From: Hyphomicrobiales bacterium
GTDB lineage: Bacteria > Pseudomonadota > Alphaproteobacteria > Rhizobiales > Rhizobiaceae
Direction: 5' to 3'
NCBI GenBank assembly: GCA_900470195.1
Contig: UEIJ01000007.1
Coordinates: 156,794-220,793, forward strand
DNA: 64,000 nt
The position numbers were made by a program, and so were the translations under genes. Below the pieces are notes generated by a model. The model made no database searches, had not been told where the DNA came from, and was given only the letters and a program-made list of their open reading frames with translations. Positions 12,872-21,344 of the stretch are shown piece by piece. Numbering within the stretch: the stretch's first letter is position 1; every line of letters begins with the position of its first letter.

Positions 12872-13510
12872 ATGCATCCCTATCTGTTCGAACTTGCGTC
12901 CCTGATGGCGATTTTCGTCTTTGCCATCGTTTCCCCCGGCGCCGATCTTGCCATGGTCATCCGGCAGTCGCTGCTGCATGGCCGCCGTGAGGCGATCATT
13001 ACGAGCTTCGGCATCGGCACCGCTTTGATGATGCATGTCACCTATACGGTGCTTGGGCTCGGTCTCATCATTTCCAAGTCGATCTATCTGTTCAATATCG
13101 TCAAATGGTGCGGTGTGGCCTATCTGGTCTATATCGGCATCAAGGCGCTACGGGCTGGAACGACGAAGATCGACGTGGAAGCTTCGCCAAAGGAACCGCA
13201 TAAGCAGCAGAGCTTCGCCAAGGCTTTTGGCCTCGGCTTTGCCGCCAATGCGCTGAACCCCAAGGCCGTATTCTTCTTCCTGTCGATTTTCTCGACGGTT
13301 GTTCATGCCCATACGCCCACCGAGGTGAAGCTTGGCTATGGCGTCGTGATGGCGACCGCGCTCATATGCTGGTTCGTCGGCGTCAGCCTTTTCATGACGA
13401 CGCCGAAGATGCGCGCAGCTTTCTCGCGCGCCTCGAAATGGATCGATCGTGCCAGCGGTGTTGTCTTCATCGCGCTGGGGCTTAAACTTGCCACCGAAAA
13501 GGCTATGTAA
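12872..13510 (+). CDS. LysE/RhtB-family amino-acid exporter
   Basis: 212-residue inner-membrane protein with about six hydrophobic helices. The N-terminal motif FAIVSPGADLAMVIRQSL (residues 17-34) is the LysE-family signature, followed by FGIGTALMMHVTY and the conserved GFAANALNPKAVFFFLSIF segment near 125. Such carriers export amino acids or their homologues; the substrate cannot be told from sequence. It follows the broken MAPEG gene within the TCA block and may share its transcript. Confidence 0.9.
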   Translation: MHPYLFELASLMAIFVFAIVSPGADLAMVIRQSLLHGRREAIITSFGIGTALMMHVTYTVLGLGLIISKSIYLFNIVKWCGVAYLVYIGIKALRAGTTKIDVEASPKEPHKQQSFAKAFGLGFAANALNPKAVFFFLSIFSTVVHAHTPTEVKLGYGVVMATALICWFVGVSLFMTTPKMRAAFSRASKWIDRASGVVFIALGLKLATEKAM

Positions 13511-13550
13511 TCCTTATCTTCGGGCGGTCGAAGATTCGCTGCCGGAAAAG

Positions 13551-13580
13551 CTCAGCCGGAACACTCAGCCGGAACACTCA
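13551..13580. repeat. 13-base tandem duplication
   Basis: The unit CTCAGCCGGAACA occurs twice in a row (13551-13563 and 13564-13576) and a third copy begins (CTCA). It lies 15 bases before the start of the secreted unknown protein. Probably a slippage product without function. Confidence 0.7.
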
Positions 13581-13594
13581 GGGAGAACCGACAG

Positions 13595-14137
13595 ATGCAT
13601 ACAGCACCCAAGCTTTTCAGGACCGCCGCCGTTTCGGTGCTCGCGCTCACCCTGTTCTCGACCGCCGTTCAGGCGGCCTGCACGCAGAACCGAGCGATTT
13701 ATCGGGATCGCGACGACGCCTATACGCTGACCTTCCGCCCGGAACAGCCGAATGATCTGAAAATGACGCCGGCACCGACGAACGAGTTCACGATCACGGC
13801 CAATGACAAGCCGGAGTTCAAGCTGAGCGGCATGGTCATCTGGCCGGAGGAAGGCGTGGCTCGCCCCTATGCTTTGCTGACCTTCAACTGCAAGGGCGAT
13901 GGTTCCAATCCGGAAGACCTCGACGATTGCAGCATCTGGCAGAGCGTCATCTATGCACTGAAGGAAGGCGCGGAAGCCGAGGTGCTGCCCAAGGCGGAAG
14001 AACCGGCGGCGCAGGCGATCCTGCTGCCCGATCTGGTGACGGCGCTCGACGGTTATGATTTTGGAGCGGCAAAACCTGAAAAGCCGCTGCAGTGGGAAGT
14101 GTTCCGCTTTCAGGGATGCACGCCCGACGAGGAATGA
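13595..14137 (+). CDS. secreted protein of unknown function
   Basis: 180 residues with a clear Sec signal peptide (positive start MHTAPKLFRT, hydrophobic core, cleavage after VQA at about residue 27). The mature part has four cysteines in pairs (ACTQN, FNCKGDG, DDCSIW, GCTPDE), consistent with two periplasmic disulfides. No family recognised. It lies between the LysE exporter and lpdA. AGGGAGAACCG provides a ribosome site. Confidence 0.8.
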   Translation: MHTAPKLFRTAAVSVLALTLFSTAVQAACTQNRAIYRDRDDAYTLTFRPEQPNDLKMTPAPTNEFTITANDKPEFKLSGMVIWPEEGVARPYALLTFNCKGDGSNPEDLDDCSIWQSVIYALKEGAEAEVLPKAEEPAAQAILLPDLVTALDGYDFGAAKPEKPLQWEVFRFQGCTPDEE

Positions 14138-14246
14138 CCGGCTGTCCCGAAGGACGCCGGTTTTATGAGAACATGCGAAAGAAGGGCTGGCCGGATGAAC
14201 CGTGTCGCCCGAAAACGTTCAGGACAGACTGAAGAAGGATAGTTCA

Positions 14247-15650
14247 ATGTCATACGATGTGGTTGTCATCGGTACGGGCCCCGGCGGTTATGTCGCCGCG
14301 ATCAAGGCCGCACAGCTTGGTCTTTCCGTTGCTGTTGTGGAGAAGCGCAAGACCTTCGGTGGCACCTGCCTGAATATTGGCTGCATTCCCTCCAAGGCGC
14401 TGCTGCATGCATCGGAAGTCTTTGCCGAAGCCGGTCATTCCTTCGATACGCTCGGCGTGGAAGTGACGCCGAAGCTCAATCTGGGAAAGATGCTGGCGCA
14501 CAAGGATGCGACCGTGAAGTCCAACGTCACCGGCGTTGAATTCCTGTTCAAGAAGAACAAGATCACGTCCTTCATCGGCACCGGCAAGATCGTAGCCAAG
14601 GGCAAGGTTTCCGTGACCGCCGAAGACGGCAAGGTCGAGGAAATCGAAGCAAAGAACATCATCATTGCCACCGGTTCCGACGTTGCAGGCATTCCTGGCG
14701 TCAAGGTCGATATTGACGAGAAAGTCATCGTTTCCTCGACCGGCGCGCTTTCCTTCGACAAGGTTCCGGGCAGCCTGATCGTGGTCGGCGGCGGCGTGAT
14801 CGGCCTGGAACTCGGTTCCGTTTGGGCGCGCCTCGGTGCGAAGGTCACGGTGGTCGAATATCTCGACAAGGTGCTCGGCCCCATGGACGGCGAAGTATCG
14901 AAGCAGTTCCAGCGCCTCCTCGAAAAGCAGGGCATCGCCTTCAAGCTCAGCGCGAAAGTGACGGGCGTTGAAAAGTCGGGCAAGGGCGCGAAAGTGACCT
15001 TTGAGCCGGTCAAGGGCGGCGCGGCTGAAACGCTGGAAGCCGATGCGGTTCTCATCGCCACCGGCCGTCGTCCTTACACCGACGGTCTCGGCCTTCAGGA
15101 GGCTGGCGTCAATGTCGATGATCGCGGCCGCGTTGCGATCGACGGTCACTGGCGCACCAATGTCGAAGGCATCTATGCCATCGGTGACGTGGTGCAAGGC
15201 CCGATGCTGGCGCACAAGGCTGAGGACGAAGGCATTGCGGTCGCCGAAATCATTGCCGGTCAGGCCGGTCACGTGAACTTCGATGTCATCCCGAGCGTTG
15301 TCTACACGCAGCCGGAAGTCGCTTCCGTCGGCAAGACCGAGGAAGAGCTGAAAGCCGCCGGTATCGAATACAAGGTCGGCAAGTTCCCGTTCACGGCCAA
15401 TGGCCGCGCGCGCGCCATGCTGCACACCGACGGTTTCGTGAAGATCCTTGCCGACAAGGCAACGGATCGCGTTCTGGGTGCACATATCCTCGGCTACAAT
15501 GCTGGTGAAATGATCCACGAACTGGCCGTCCTGATGGAATTTGGCGGTTCTTCGGAAGATATGGCCCGCACCTGCCATGCGCATCCGACCATGTCGGAAG
15601 CCGTGCGCGAGTCCGCTCTGGCGACCTTCGCCAAGCCGATCCATATGTAA
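14247..15650 (+). CDS. lpdA: dihydrolipoamide dehydrogenase (E3)
   Basis: FAD enzyme that reoxidises the lipoyl group of SucB and passes electrons to NAD. FAD motif GTGPGG at 9-14, redox disulfide C41/C46 in GGTCLNIGCIPSK, NAD motif VVGGGVIGLELGSVWARLG near 180-198, and catalytic H446/E451 in HAHPTMSEA. 467 residues. ATG at 14247 (MSYDVVVIGTG) is taken over an in-frame codon at 14202. It closes the TCA block and is followed by a strong bidirectional terminator. Confidence 0.96.
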   Translation: MSYDVVVIGTGPGGYVAAIKAAQLGLSVAVVEKRKTFGGTCLNIGCIPSKALLHASEVFAEAGHSFDTLGVEVTPKLNLGKMLAHKDATVKSNVTGVEFLFKKNKITSFIGTGKIVAKGKVSVTAEDGKVEEIEAKNIIIATGSDVAGIPGVKVDIDEKVIVSSTGALSFDKVPGSLIVVGGGVIGLELGSVWARLGAKVTVVEYLDKVLGPMDGEVSKQFQRLLEKQGIAFKLSAKVTGVEKSGKGAKVTFEPVKGGAAETLEADAVLIATGRRPYTDGLGLQEAGVNVDDRGRVAIDGHWRTNVEGIYAIGDVVQGPMLAHKAEDEGIAVAEIIAGQAGHVNFDVIPSVVYTQPEVASVGKTEEELKAAGIEYKVGKFPFTANGRARAMLHTDGFVKILADKATDRVLGAHILGYNAGEMIHELAVLMEFGGSSEDMARTCHAHPTMSEAVRESALATFAKPIHM

Positions 15651-15671
15651 TCGGCAGATTTCCATATTTGT

Positions 15672-15699
15672 AAAAAGGCCCGCAGATGCGGGCCTTTTT
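15672..15699. terminator. bidirectional rho-independent terminator after lpdA
   Basis: Perfect 12-base arms AAAAAGGCCCGC (15672-15683) and GCGGGCCTTTTT (15688-15699) around AGAT. A-run on one side and T-run on the other let it serve lpdA on the + strand and the converging gene at 15709-15987. Confidence 0.9.
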
Positions 15700-15708
15700 C
15701 ATTGCTAT

Positions 15709-15987
15709 TTAATTCTGCGCTGGCGGGTTGGCCGGCGGAGCTGGAGCTGGGCTTGCGGGCTCGCTCTGTGTCGCCGGTGGCGGGGGCGGCGCGGCCGTGT
15801 CGGTTCCGCTGCCATTTCGGTAAAAGAAGTAGCCAAGAACGATGATCGCAACCAGAAGCACCGCGCCAAGCAAATAGCCGCTTCCGCCGCGCGGTGGCGG
15901 TGGCGGCGGCATTCCGGATGGATCTGAAAGACGCGGGTCTGTTGTCGTGCGCGGTTCGTTGTTCCTCGGATCAAGGGGATCAACCAT
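15709..15987 (-). CDS. small single-pass membrane protein, proline-rich
   Basis: 92 residues: an N-terminal charged part with a run of prolines, one transmembrane helix (GYLLGAVLLVAIIVLGYFFY, about residues 37-56), and a Pro/Ala-rich tail. No family recognised. ATG at 15987 is chosen because GGAGG sits eight bases upstream on the minus strand; an in-frame ATG five codons earlier lacks such a site. Converges on lpdA. Confidence 0.7.
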   Translation of the reverse strand: MVDPLDPRNNEPRTTTDPRLSDPSGMPPPPPPRGGSGYLLGAVLLVAIIVLGYFFYRNGSGTDTAAPPPPPATQSEPASPAPAPPANPPAQN

Positions 15988-16393
15988 ATCGGGTTCCTCC
16001 AATGGTCCCTTCCGCCATCGAAACGACAGTCGGGAAGTGACAGTCGGCCGGGTACTTGCTGTTGCTCATCGGGCAATCGATGCTCCAACCGCGTGCCGTC
16101 ATGCGGTGCGATAACAAACCCGGTGTATATCAATGAGAAAGGGAGGAGATAGTTCCCCAAGCGCTAATATGCGAAGGAGCAAGCACGAATAGCCGTGCGG
16201 AGCGGGGCGCTGGTGCTGGTGTTAACGCAAGAGAAACTGCACATCATTTATGTATATTCAATCATGGGAGTGGCCTGCTGATCGAAATTATGATCGATCA
16301 ACTGGCTATCCGGGCTTTATCACTGTAAAGCACTGATAAGGCAGGATCGTTATAAGCGATCAGAGACGACGCCGAAATTTGAGGAATGACATT
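15988..16393. other. intergenic region with three inverted repeats
   Basis: 406 bases without a supported gene. Three short inverted repeats fall in the last 120 bases: TGATCG/CGATCA (16279-16284, 16295-16300), TTATCA/TGATAA (16317-16322, 16334-16339) and GATCG/CGATC (16345-16349, 16357-16361). They lie just upstream of the small gene at 16394 and could be regulator sites. The region is AT-richer than its neighbours. Confidence 0.5.
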
Positions 16394-16594
16394 ATGCCGT
16401 CGAAAGAAAACCTGAAAACCATTGAGCGCTTCGAGAAACTCTCGTCGCTTTTGCGCGATGAACAGTTCAAGCTTCTGGATGAAGCGGCTCGGGAAGAGGC
16501 GCTTCCGGGGAAATCCATACTGAGACAGATTGCCGAACTTGAACTCAATATAACGGCCGTTGAAAACAGCATCACGGACCTGAAAGCCGGCTAG
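16394..16594 (+). CDS. small helical protein of unknown function
   Basis: 66 residues, charged, rich in E/K/L with heptad-like spacing, so probably an alpha-helical or coiled-coil protein. ATG at 16394 has GAGG nine bases upstream (16381-16384); an in-frame TTG at 16379 is less likely. Cytosolic; no motif recognised. It has its own upstream region with inverted repeats and a palindrome overlapping its stop codon. Confidence 0.6.
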   Translation: MPSKENLKTIERFEKLSSLLRDEQFKLLDEAAREEALPGKSILRQIAELELNITAVENSITDLKAG

Positions 16595-16623
16595 AGCATT
16601 TTCTGAATCCTTGGAAATGCTCT
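16593..16623 (+). terminator. palindrome after the small helical gene
   Basis: Arms AGAGCATTT (16593-16601) and AAATGCTCT (16615-16623) with a 13-base loop, starting inside the TAG stop codon. No T-run follows, so it is either a weak terminator or a copy of an intergenic palindromic repeat; AGAGCATTT-type ends are common in Rhizobiales repeats. Confidence 0.5.
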
Positions 16624-16632
16624 ATCGACGAC

Positions 16633-17646
16633 CTATAGCGGAACCACCCGATAACCCTTTGCACGCAGCAATTCGATTACCCCATCCGTGCCCGGCAGAT
16701 GCAGCGCGCCGACGGCAATAAAAGCATTTCCCTTGTCGATGATGGGGACGGCGCGATCAGCCATGACGTGATTGCGATCCGAAATGAGATATTTTAGAAA
16801 CAAATCATAGTCATCGTCGGAAAGGCTGTCGGGAACAATCTTCCGGAGCGCCGGCATGATCATCCCGATCTCACCCTTGAGATAGAGGGCCGTTGTCGTC
16901 TCCATGGCATCCTCGATATCGTCGCCATAATCGATGGTGGCGACAAGGCTGCGCAGATGGAAATCGAGCGGCATCCGGTTCATCGCCAGAAGCTGTTCTT
17001 CCGCACTTTCAAGGCCCTGAACATTGCGGCCTTCGGCCTGTGCATCGAGTGCAAGCTTTTCATCGAGCGATTTCTCGCCCTCGCTTTGCCGCTCCCGCTC
17101 GCATTTGGGAAGTGCCAGAAGACTGGACAGCACCCATGGCTTCATTTTGGCGACCGCGTCGAGAACGATACCGCGTTCTGCAAGCTTCCGTTCGATTTCT
17201 TCACGTCGTTCGGCGGGAAGGTGCGATTTCAGCGTGGTGCCATCGGTGAAGAGCAGCAGGTCGGGATGTTCGAGCCTGACGCGCAGGAGAAACTTCGGGT
17301 CCAATATATCTGCCGTTTCCACGACGACCGTGTTCGCCGATCGATAGGCTTCGTCGGTGGCTTTCGGCAATGTCATGACGCGGGGATCGGAAAAGTGCAT
17401 CGTGCCGAAGAGATAGGACGGCTCGACGCCCTCCTTCTCGATTTTCCAGAGGAGCCCTGTGCGATTGGGAACCTTATCGGCTTCGCGCTGCAACTCCTGC
17501 CAGCTTGCCGGGTCTTTCGTCGCAAGTCCCTCCATGAGGTTGACGCCGTGTGGGGTACAAGCAGCAGCGGCGGGGGCATTGTCGGCGCGAGCGGGGATGG
17601 AGCCTGCAAGACAGGCAAAGAGAAGGGTCAGAAACAGCTTTTTCAT
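16633..17646 (-). CDS. TraB/GumN family protein
   Basis: 337 residues with a signal peptide (about 1-21, cleavage after ARA) and the TraB/GumN fold. The conserved GTMH motif is in YLFGTMHFSDPRV (about 79-91), and the C-terminal part has the FIAVGALHLPGTDGVIELL motif. The family is related to the Tiki metalloprotease fold; bacterial members are of unknown function and probably periplasmic. It lies downstream of xerC on the same strand with a 42-base gap. Confidence 0.85.
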   Translation of the reverse strand: MKKLFLTLLFACLAGSIPARADNAPAAAACTPHGVNLMEGLATKDPASWQELQREADKVPNRTGLLWKIEKEGVEPSYLFGTMHFSDPRVMTLPKATDEAYRSANTVVVETADILDPKFLLRVRLEHPDLLLFTDGTTLKSHLPAERREEIERKLAERGIVLDAVAKMKPWVLSSLLALPKCERERQSEGEKSLDEKLALDAQAEGRNVQGLESAEEQLLAMNRMPLDFHLRSLVATIDYGDDIEDAMETTTALYLKGEIGMIMPALRKIVPDSLSDDDYDLFLKYLISDRNHVMADRAVPIIDKGNAFIAVGALHLPGTDGVIELLRAKGYRVVPL

Positions 17647-17688
17647 GAGGGCAATATAAGGACGTTCTTCGCGGATGCGAGACCAATA

Positions 17689-18636
17689 TCAAGCGCGCGG
17701 GTGCGCCTTGTCGTAGATTTCCAGCAATCGCTCGGTATCCACGCCGGTATAGACCTGCGTCGTGGAAAGACTGGCATGGCCAAGCAGTTCCTGGATGGTG
17801 CGCAGATCGCCGCCTCGTCCCAGAAGATGCGTTGCAAAGGAATGGCGCAGCGCATGCGGCGTCGCACTGTCGGGCAGACCCAGGCCAGCGCGCAGTTTCT
17901 GCATTTCGCGCTGGATGATCGCCGCATGAAGAATGCCGCCCTTGGCGCCGCGAAACAGCGGTTTGTCGGCGGAAAGATCGAATGGGCAAAGCGCCCTGTA
18001 TTGCGCGATCGCGCGGTGCACGACCGGCAGCAACGGCACGAGACGGGCTTTGTTACCCTTGCCGGTGATGGTGATCGAAAGGGCACTGCTGTCGGATAAC
18101 GCGTCACCCATAAGGCCAAGCGCTTCTGAAATGCGCAGGCCGCAACCATAGAGCAAGGTCAGAACGGCGGCGTTGCGCGCGGCTATCCATGGTTCCTCCG
18201 CCAGCTGCCCGTCTGCGGCAACCACGCGACGGGCGTCTTCGGCGGTCAGCGGTTTCGGCAGTGATTTCGGCTGCCGCGGCGCGCGCATGGCGCTTGCTCC
18301 CGCTGCATTGGCAAGGCCGCGTTTTTCCAGATGGCGCAGCAGGGAGCGCACGCCGGCAAGTCCGCGCCCCAGCGTTCGCGCGCCGACACCTTCGTTGCGG
18401 CGGCTGGCAAGAAACGAGCGCAGATCGGCGATCCGCAGATTGCCGACATCTTTCAGCGACGGCGGTTCGCCCAGATGGCCGGTCAGAAAATTGAGAAACT
18501 GACGCGTATCGCGCTCATAGGCCTGAAGCGTATTTTCCGACAGGCGGCGCGCATCTTTCAGCGTCTTCAGCCATTCTTCCCTCGCGGCTGCGAGATCGGC
18601 GCGGGCAGGGATCAGAAACTCGCTGTTTGTCGTCAT
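17689..18636 (-). CDS. xerC: site-specific tyrosine recombinase XerC
   Basis: Resolves chromosome dimers at dif with XerD, under control of FtsK, which is also in this window. N-terminal SAM-like DNA-binding domain (about 15-105) and catalytic domain with R168 (GLRISEAL), K193 (ITGKGNK), H261/R264 (HALRHSF), H287 and nucleophile Y296 (VYTGVD). 315 residues. ATG at 18636 chosen; an upstream in-frame codon at 18669 would add 11 residues. Divergent from rimM. Confidence 0.94.
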   Translation of the reverse strand: MTTNSEFLIPARADLAAAREEWLKTLKDARRLSENTLQAYERDTRQFLNFLTGHLGEPPSLKDVGNLRIADLRSFLASRRNEGVGARTLGRGLAGVRSLLRHLEKRGLANAAGASAMRAPRQPKSLPKPLTAEDARRVVAADGQLAEEPWIAARNAAVLTLLYGCGLRISEALGLMGDALSDSSALSITITGKGNKARLVPLLPVVHRAIAQYRALCPFDLSADKPLFRGAKGGILHAAIIQREMQKLRAGLGLPDSATPHALRHSFATHLLGRGGDLRTIQELLGHASLSTTQVYTGVDTERLLEIYDKAHPRA

Positions 18637-18809
18637 AAATCGGGCCGCTCGTTCACTCTGGATTCGCAAGGCAGTCTGCCAGCGATAGGTTACCGGCTGG
18701 TTTTCGTGGGCCGAAGAGCGCTTTTGTGACGAAATAACGTGAAAAAGACCAAGGAAAGAGCTATTGAACGAAAAATAGTTCTATCCGTTCAGCAGAAACA
18801 AGGTTGGCA

Positions 18810-19376
18810 ATGCCGCGTCCAGAAAACCCGATCCAGCTCGCCGTCATCGGTGCCGCCCATGGCACGCGCGGTGAAGTGCGAGTGAAGACCTTTACCGGCG
18901 ATCCGCTGGCCATTGCCGATTACGGCCTGCTCTATGACGAACAGGGCAAGAGCTACGAAGTTCTGGAAGCGCGTCCCGCCAAGACAGTCGTGGTCGTGCG
19001 TTTCAAGGGCGTCAATGACCGCAATGCAGCCGAGGCGCTGAACGGAACCGAGCTTTTCATCGACCGCTCACAGCTGCCGGATGACGAGCTGGATGAAGAC
19101 GAGTTTTTCCAGACGGACCTGATCGGCTTGCTGGCGGTCGATGCGGAAGGCAAGACCTATGGCGTGGTGAGCGCCCTGTTCGATTTCGGCGGCGGTGACC
19201 TCATCGAGCTTTCCGAAAAGGGCAAGCGTCCGATGCTGATTCCGTTCACGGAAGCGGCCGTTCCGGAGATCGATTTCGACAAGGGAACACTGCTGGTCGA
19301 ACCCTATGCCGCCGGGTTGATCGCCGAGGATGAGGACGAGCGCCCGCAAAGCGAAAAGAAAAAGCCGAAGAAGTGA
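18810..19376 (+). CDS. rimM: ribosome maturation factor RimM
   Basis: Assists 30S head assembly by binding S19. N-terminal RimM beta-barrel with [17 protein letters not shown] (11-27) and C-terminal PRC-like barrel (about 95-170), then a charged Lys/Glu tail. 188 residues. ATG at 18810 with AAGG at 18800-18803; TTG at 18804 would add two residues. The stop overlaps the trmD ATG by one base (TGATG). rpsP, the usual partner upstream, is not here; xerC lies divergently instead. Confidence 0.94.
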   Translation: MPRPENPIQLAVIGAAHGTRGEVRVKTFTGDPLAIADYGLLYDEQGKSYEVLEARPAKTVVVVRFKGVNDRNAAEALNGTELFIDRSQLPDDELDEDEFFQTDLIGLLAVDAEGKTYGVVSALFDFGGGDLIELSEKGKRPMLIPFTEAAVPEIDFDKGTLLVEPYAAGLIAEDEDERPQSEKKKPKK

Positions 19377-20107
19377 TGACCGAAGTTTCAAAGGTCGCAG
19401 ACGAGGCCGGTTTCTTTCATGCATCCGTGCTGACGCTTTATCCGGAAATGTTCCCCGGACCGCTGGGCACTTCGCTTGCCGGCAAGGCGCTCGGGGAAGC
19501 GAAATGGCGGCTGGATGCGGTGCAGATTCGCGATTTTGCCGAGGGTAAACACCGTATGGTGGATGACACGCCCTCAGGCGGGGGCGCCGGCATGGTGATG
19601 AAGCCGGATGTTATCGCCCGCGCGCTCGATTCCGTTGCCGACGGCCACCGCCCGATGCTTCTGATGAGCCCGCGCGGAAAACCGCTGACGCAAAAGCGCG
19701 TGCGCGAGCTTGCCGACGGGCCGGGCGCGATCATTCTCTGCGGACGGTTCGAAGGCGTGGATGAGCGCGTCATCGAGGCGCGCAATCTCGAGGAAGTTTC
19801 GATTGGCGACTACATCCTGTCGGGCGGAGAGACTGCGGCCATCGTGCTGCTCGATGCCATCGTGCGACTTTTGCCGGGCGTGATGGGCAATCACGAATCC
19901 GGAGAGACGGAAAGCTTCGAGACCGGCCTGCTCGAACATCCGCATTATACTCGCCCGCAGGTTTGGGAAGGAAGATCGATTCCGGAAATCCTGACCTCCG
20001 GCAATCATGGCGCCATCGATAAATGGCGGCACGAGCAGGCGGAACGGATCACCAGGGAACGCCGTCCCGATCTTTGGGAAGCCTATAGCGAGGGCAAGCG
20101 CAAATGA
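19376..20107 (+). CDS. trmD: tRNA (guanine37-N1) methyltransferase
   Basis: SPOUT-class methyltransferase making m1G37, which prevents frameshifting. Knot motifs: [12 protein letters not shown] (about 98-109), [10 protein letters not shown] (about 143-152) and the hinge [13 protein letters not shown]. 243 residues. Translation is coupled to rimM through a TGATG junction; a GTG one codon upstream is the less likely start. Its last four bases overlap the start of the DUF4260 gene (ATGA). Confidence 0.95.
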   Translation: MTEVSKVADEAGFFHASVLTLYPEMFPGPLGTSLAGKALGEAKWRLDAVQIRDFAEGKHRMVDDTPSGGGAGMVMKPDVIARALDSVADGHRPMLLMSPRGKPLTQKRVRELADGPGAIILCGRFEGVDERVIEARNLEEVSIGDYILSGGETAAIVLLDAIVRLLPGVMGNHESGETESFETGLLEHPHYTRPQVWEGRSIPEILTSGNHGAIDKWRHEQAERITRERRPDLWEAYSEGKRK

Positions 20108-20448
20108 ATCTGATCCAGCGGCTCGAAAGTCTTTCTCTCGCGCTGCTGGCGCTCGGAGCCTATTGGGTCAGCGGCGCGAGCTGGTGGCTGTTCGCCATCC
20201 TCATCCTTGCACCCGATCTTTCCTTCTTCGGCTATATGAAGGGGCCGCGCATCGGCGCCGTGGTCTATAATATGGCCCATAGCTGGATCGGCGTCGTGTT
20301 CGTGGCGGTGCTGGGCTGGGCGATGAGCTGGTCGCTCTGCTTTGCGATCGCGCTGATCTGGGCCGTGCATATCGGCGTCGACCGCGCGCTTGGCTTCGGG
20401 CTCAAATATGGCACCGGTTTCAAGGATACGCATCTGGGCCGTATCTGA
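20104..20448 (+). CDS. DUF4260 small membrane protein
   Basis: 114 residues with three to four hydrophobic helices and the family ending [24 protein letters not shown]. Function unknown. It overlaps trmD by four bases (ATGA), so it is co-translated with rimM-trmD and was inserted between trmD and rplS, which in many bacteria are adjacent. Confidence 0.85.
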   Translation: MNLIQRLESLSLALLALGAYWVSGASWWLFAILILAPDLSFFGYMKGPRIGAVVYNMAHSWIGVVFVAVLGWAMSWSLCFAIALIWAVHIGVDRALGFGLKYGTGFKDTHLGRI

Positions 20449-20683
20449 GGCGATTTTGGCGTCCTGATATTGATTCATCGGCGGCAATGGTGTATTGCCG
20501 CGCCAGTTCGGGCTGGTCCCGACATTGTAATATCCCGTTTGGGCGAAGCCCAGACGTCCTAAACCAATAAATGGTGTACCGCTCCTGCCTGAATTTGAAG
20601 GCATAGCCACAGGGCCAAGGATTGCTTGGTGGCAAGTGCAGAGCGCTCTGACTGTTTGAGAAGAATTCAGAAGGAGAAAGACG

Positions 20684-21121
20684 ATGACCGATATCATTCG
20701 TCAGCTTGAAGCCGAACAGGCAGCAAAGATCGAAGAAAAGCGCAAGCTTCCAGATTTCCAGCCGGGCGACACGGTTCGCGTTCAGGTTCGCGTCACCGAA
20801 GGTACGCGTACCCGCGTGCAGGCCTATGAAGGCGTTTGCATTGCCCGTTCCGGCGCTGGCCTCAATGAAAACTTCACCGTTCGCAAGATTTCCTACGGCG
20901 AAGGCGTGGAGCGCGTATTCCCGGTTTACTCGCCGATCGTTGAAGGCGTTGAACTCGTTCGCCGCGGCAAGGTTCGTCGCGCGAAGCTTTACTACCTGCG
21001 CGGCCTCACGGGTAAGGCTGCCCGTATTGCTGAAAAGAAAGACAACCGCACCAAGGCCGAGCGCGAAGCCGACAAGGCTGCCGCTGCCAAGGCCGAAGCT
21101 GCCAAGGCTGCTGCTGAATAA
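20684..21121 (+). CDS. rplS: 50S ribosomal protein L19
   Basis: L19 sits at the 30S-50S interface. Conserved core: [24 protein letters not shown] (residues 27-50) and [12 protein letters not shown]. 145 residues, longer than the E. coli protein by an Ala/Lys/Glu-rich C-terminal tail typical of alphaproteobacteria. GAAGGAG lies eight bases before ATG 20684. A 235-base leader separates it from the upstream gene; it may have its own promoter there. Followed by a terminator. Confidence 0.96.
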   Translation: MTDIIRQLEAEQAAKIEEKRKLPDFQPGDTVRVQVRVTEGTRTRVQAYEGVCIARSGAGLNENFTVRKISYGEGVERVFPVYSPIVEGVELVRRGKVRRAKLYYLRGLTGKAARIAEKKDNRTKAEREADKAAAAKAEAAKAAAE

Positions 21122-21141
21122 GCTTCACAGCACTCTGTTTG

Positions 21142-21170
21142 AAAAAGGCGGCCACAGGTCGCCTTTTTTA
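21142..21170 (+). terminator. rho-independent terminator after rplS
   Basis: Arms AAAAAGGCG (21142-21150) and CGCCTTTTT (21160-21168), continued by further T residues. Lies about 20 bases after the rplS stop. Confidence 0.85.
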
Positions 21171-21264
21171 TTTGCTAAACGCGAAAGCCTGCGTAACATA
21201 CTGCATAATTTCGCCCACATCTCGCAAGATTGTTACTGCGACACCCTGTTGCGGTTTCAGTTTC

Positions 21265-21293
21265 TTGACGAACTGTGCGGGCGGGTGCATATG
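21265..21293 (+). promoter_or_regulatory. sigma-70-type promoter for leuC
   Basis: -35 TTGACG (21265-21270, preceded by C as in the alphaproteobacterial CTTGAC form), 17-base spacer, -10 CATATG (21288-21293). It lies 50 bases upstream of the leuC ATG. Between them is an imperfect direct repeat, GTTAAGAACTATTCAA then GTTAAGACCATTCAA (21301-21331). Confidence 0.55.
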
Positions 21294-21344
21294 ACAGCCA
21301 GTTAAGAACTATTCAAGTTAAGACCATTCAAGGGACCTCTCGCA

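Noticed and set aside
20449..20683. Minus-strand frame in the rplS leader
   Set aside because: No ribosome site and it runs on opposite the DUF4260 gene; more likely untranslated leader of rplS.
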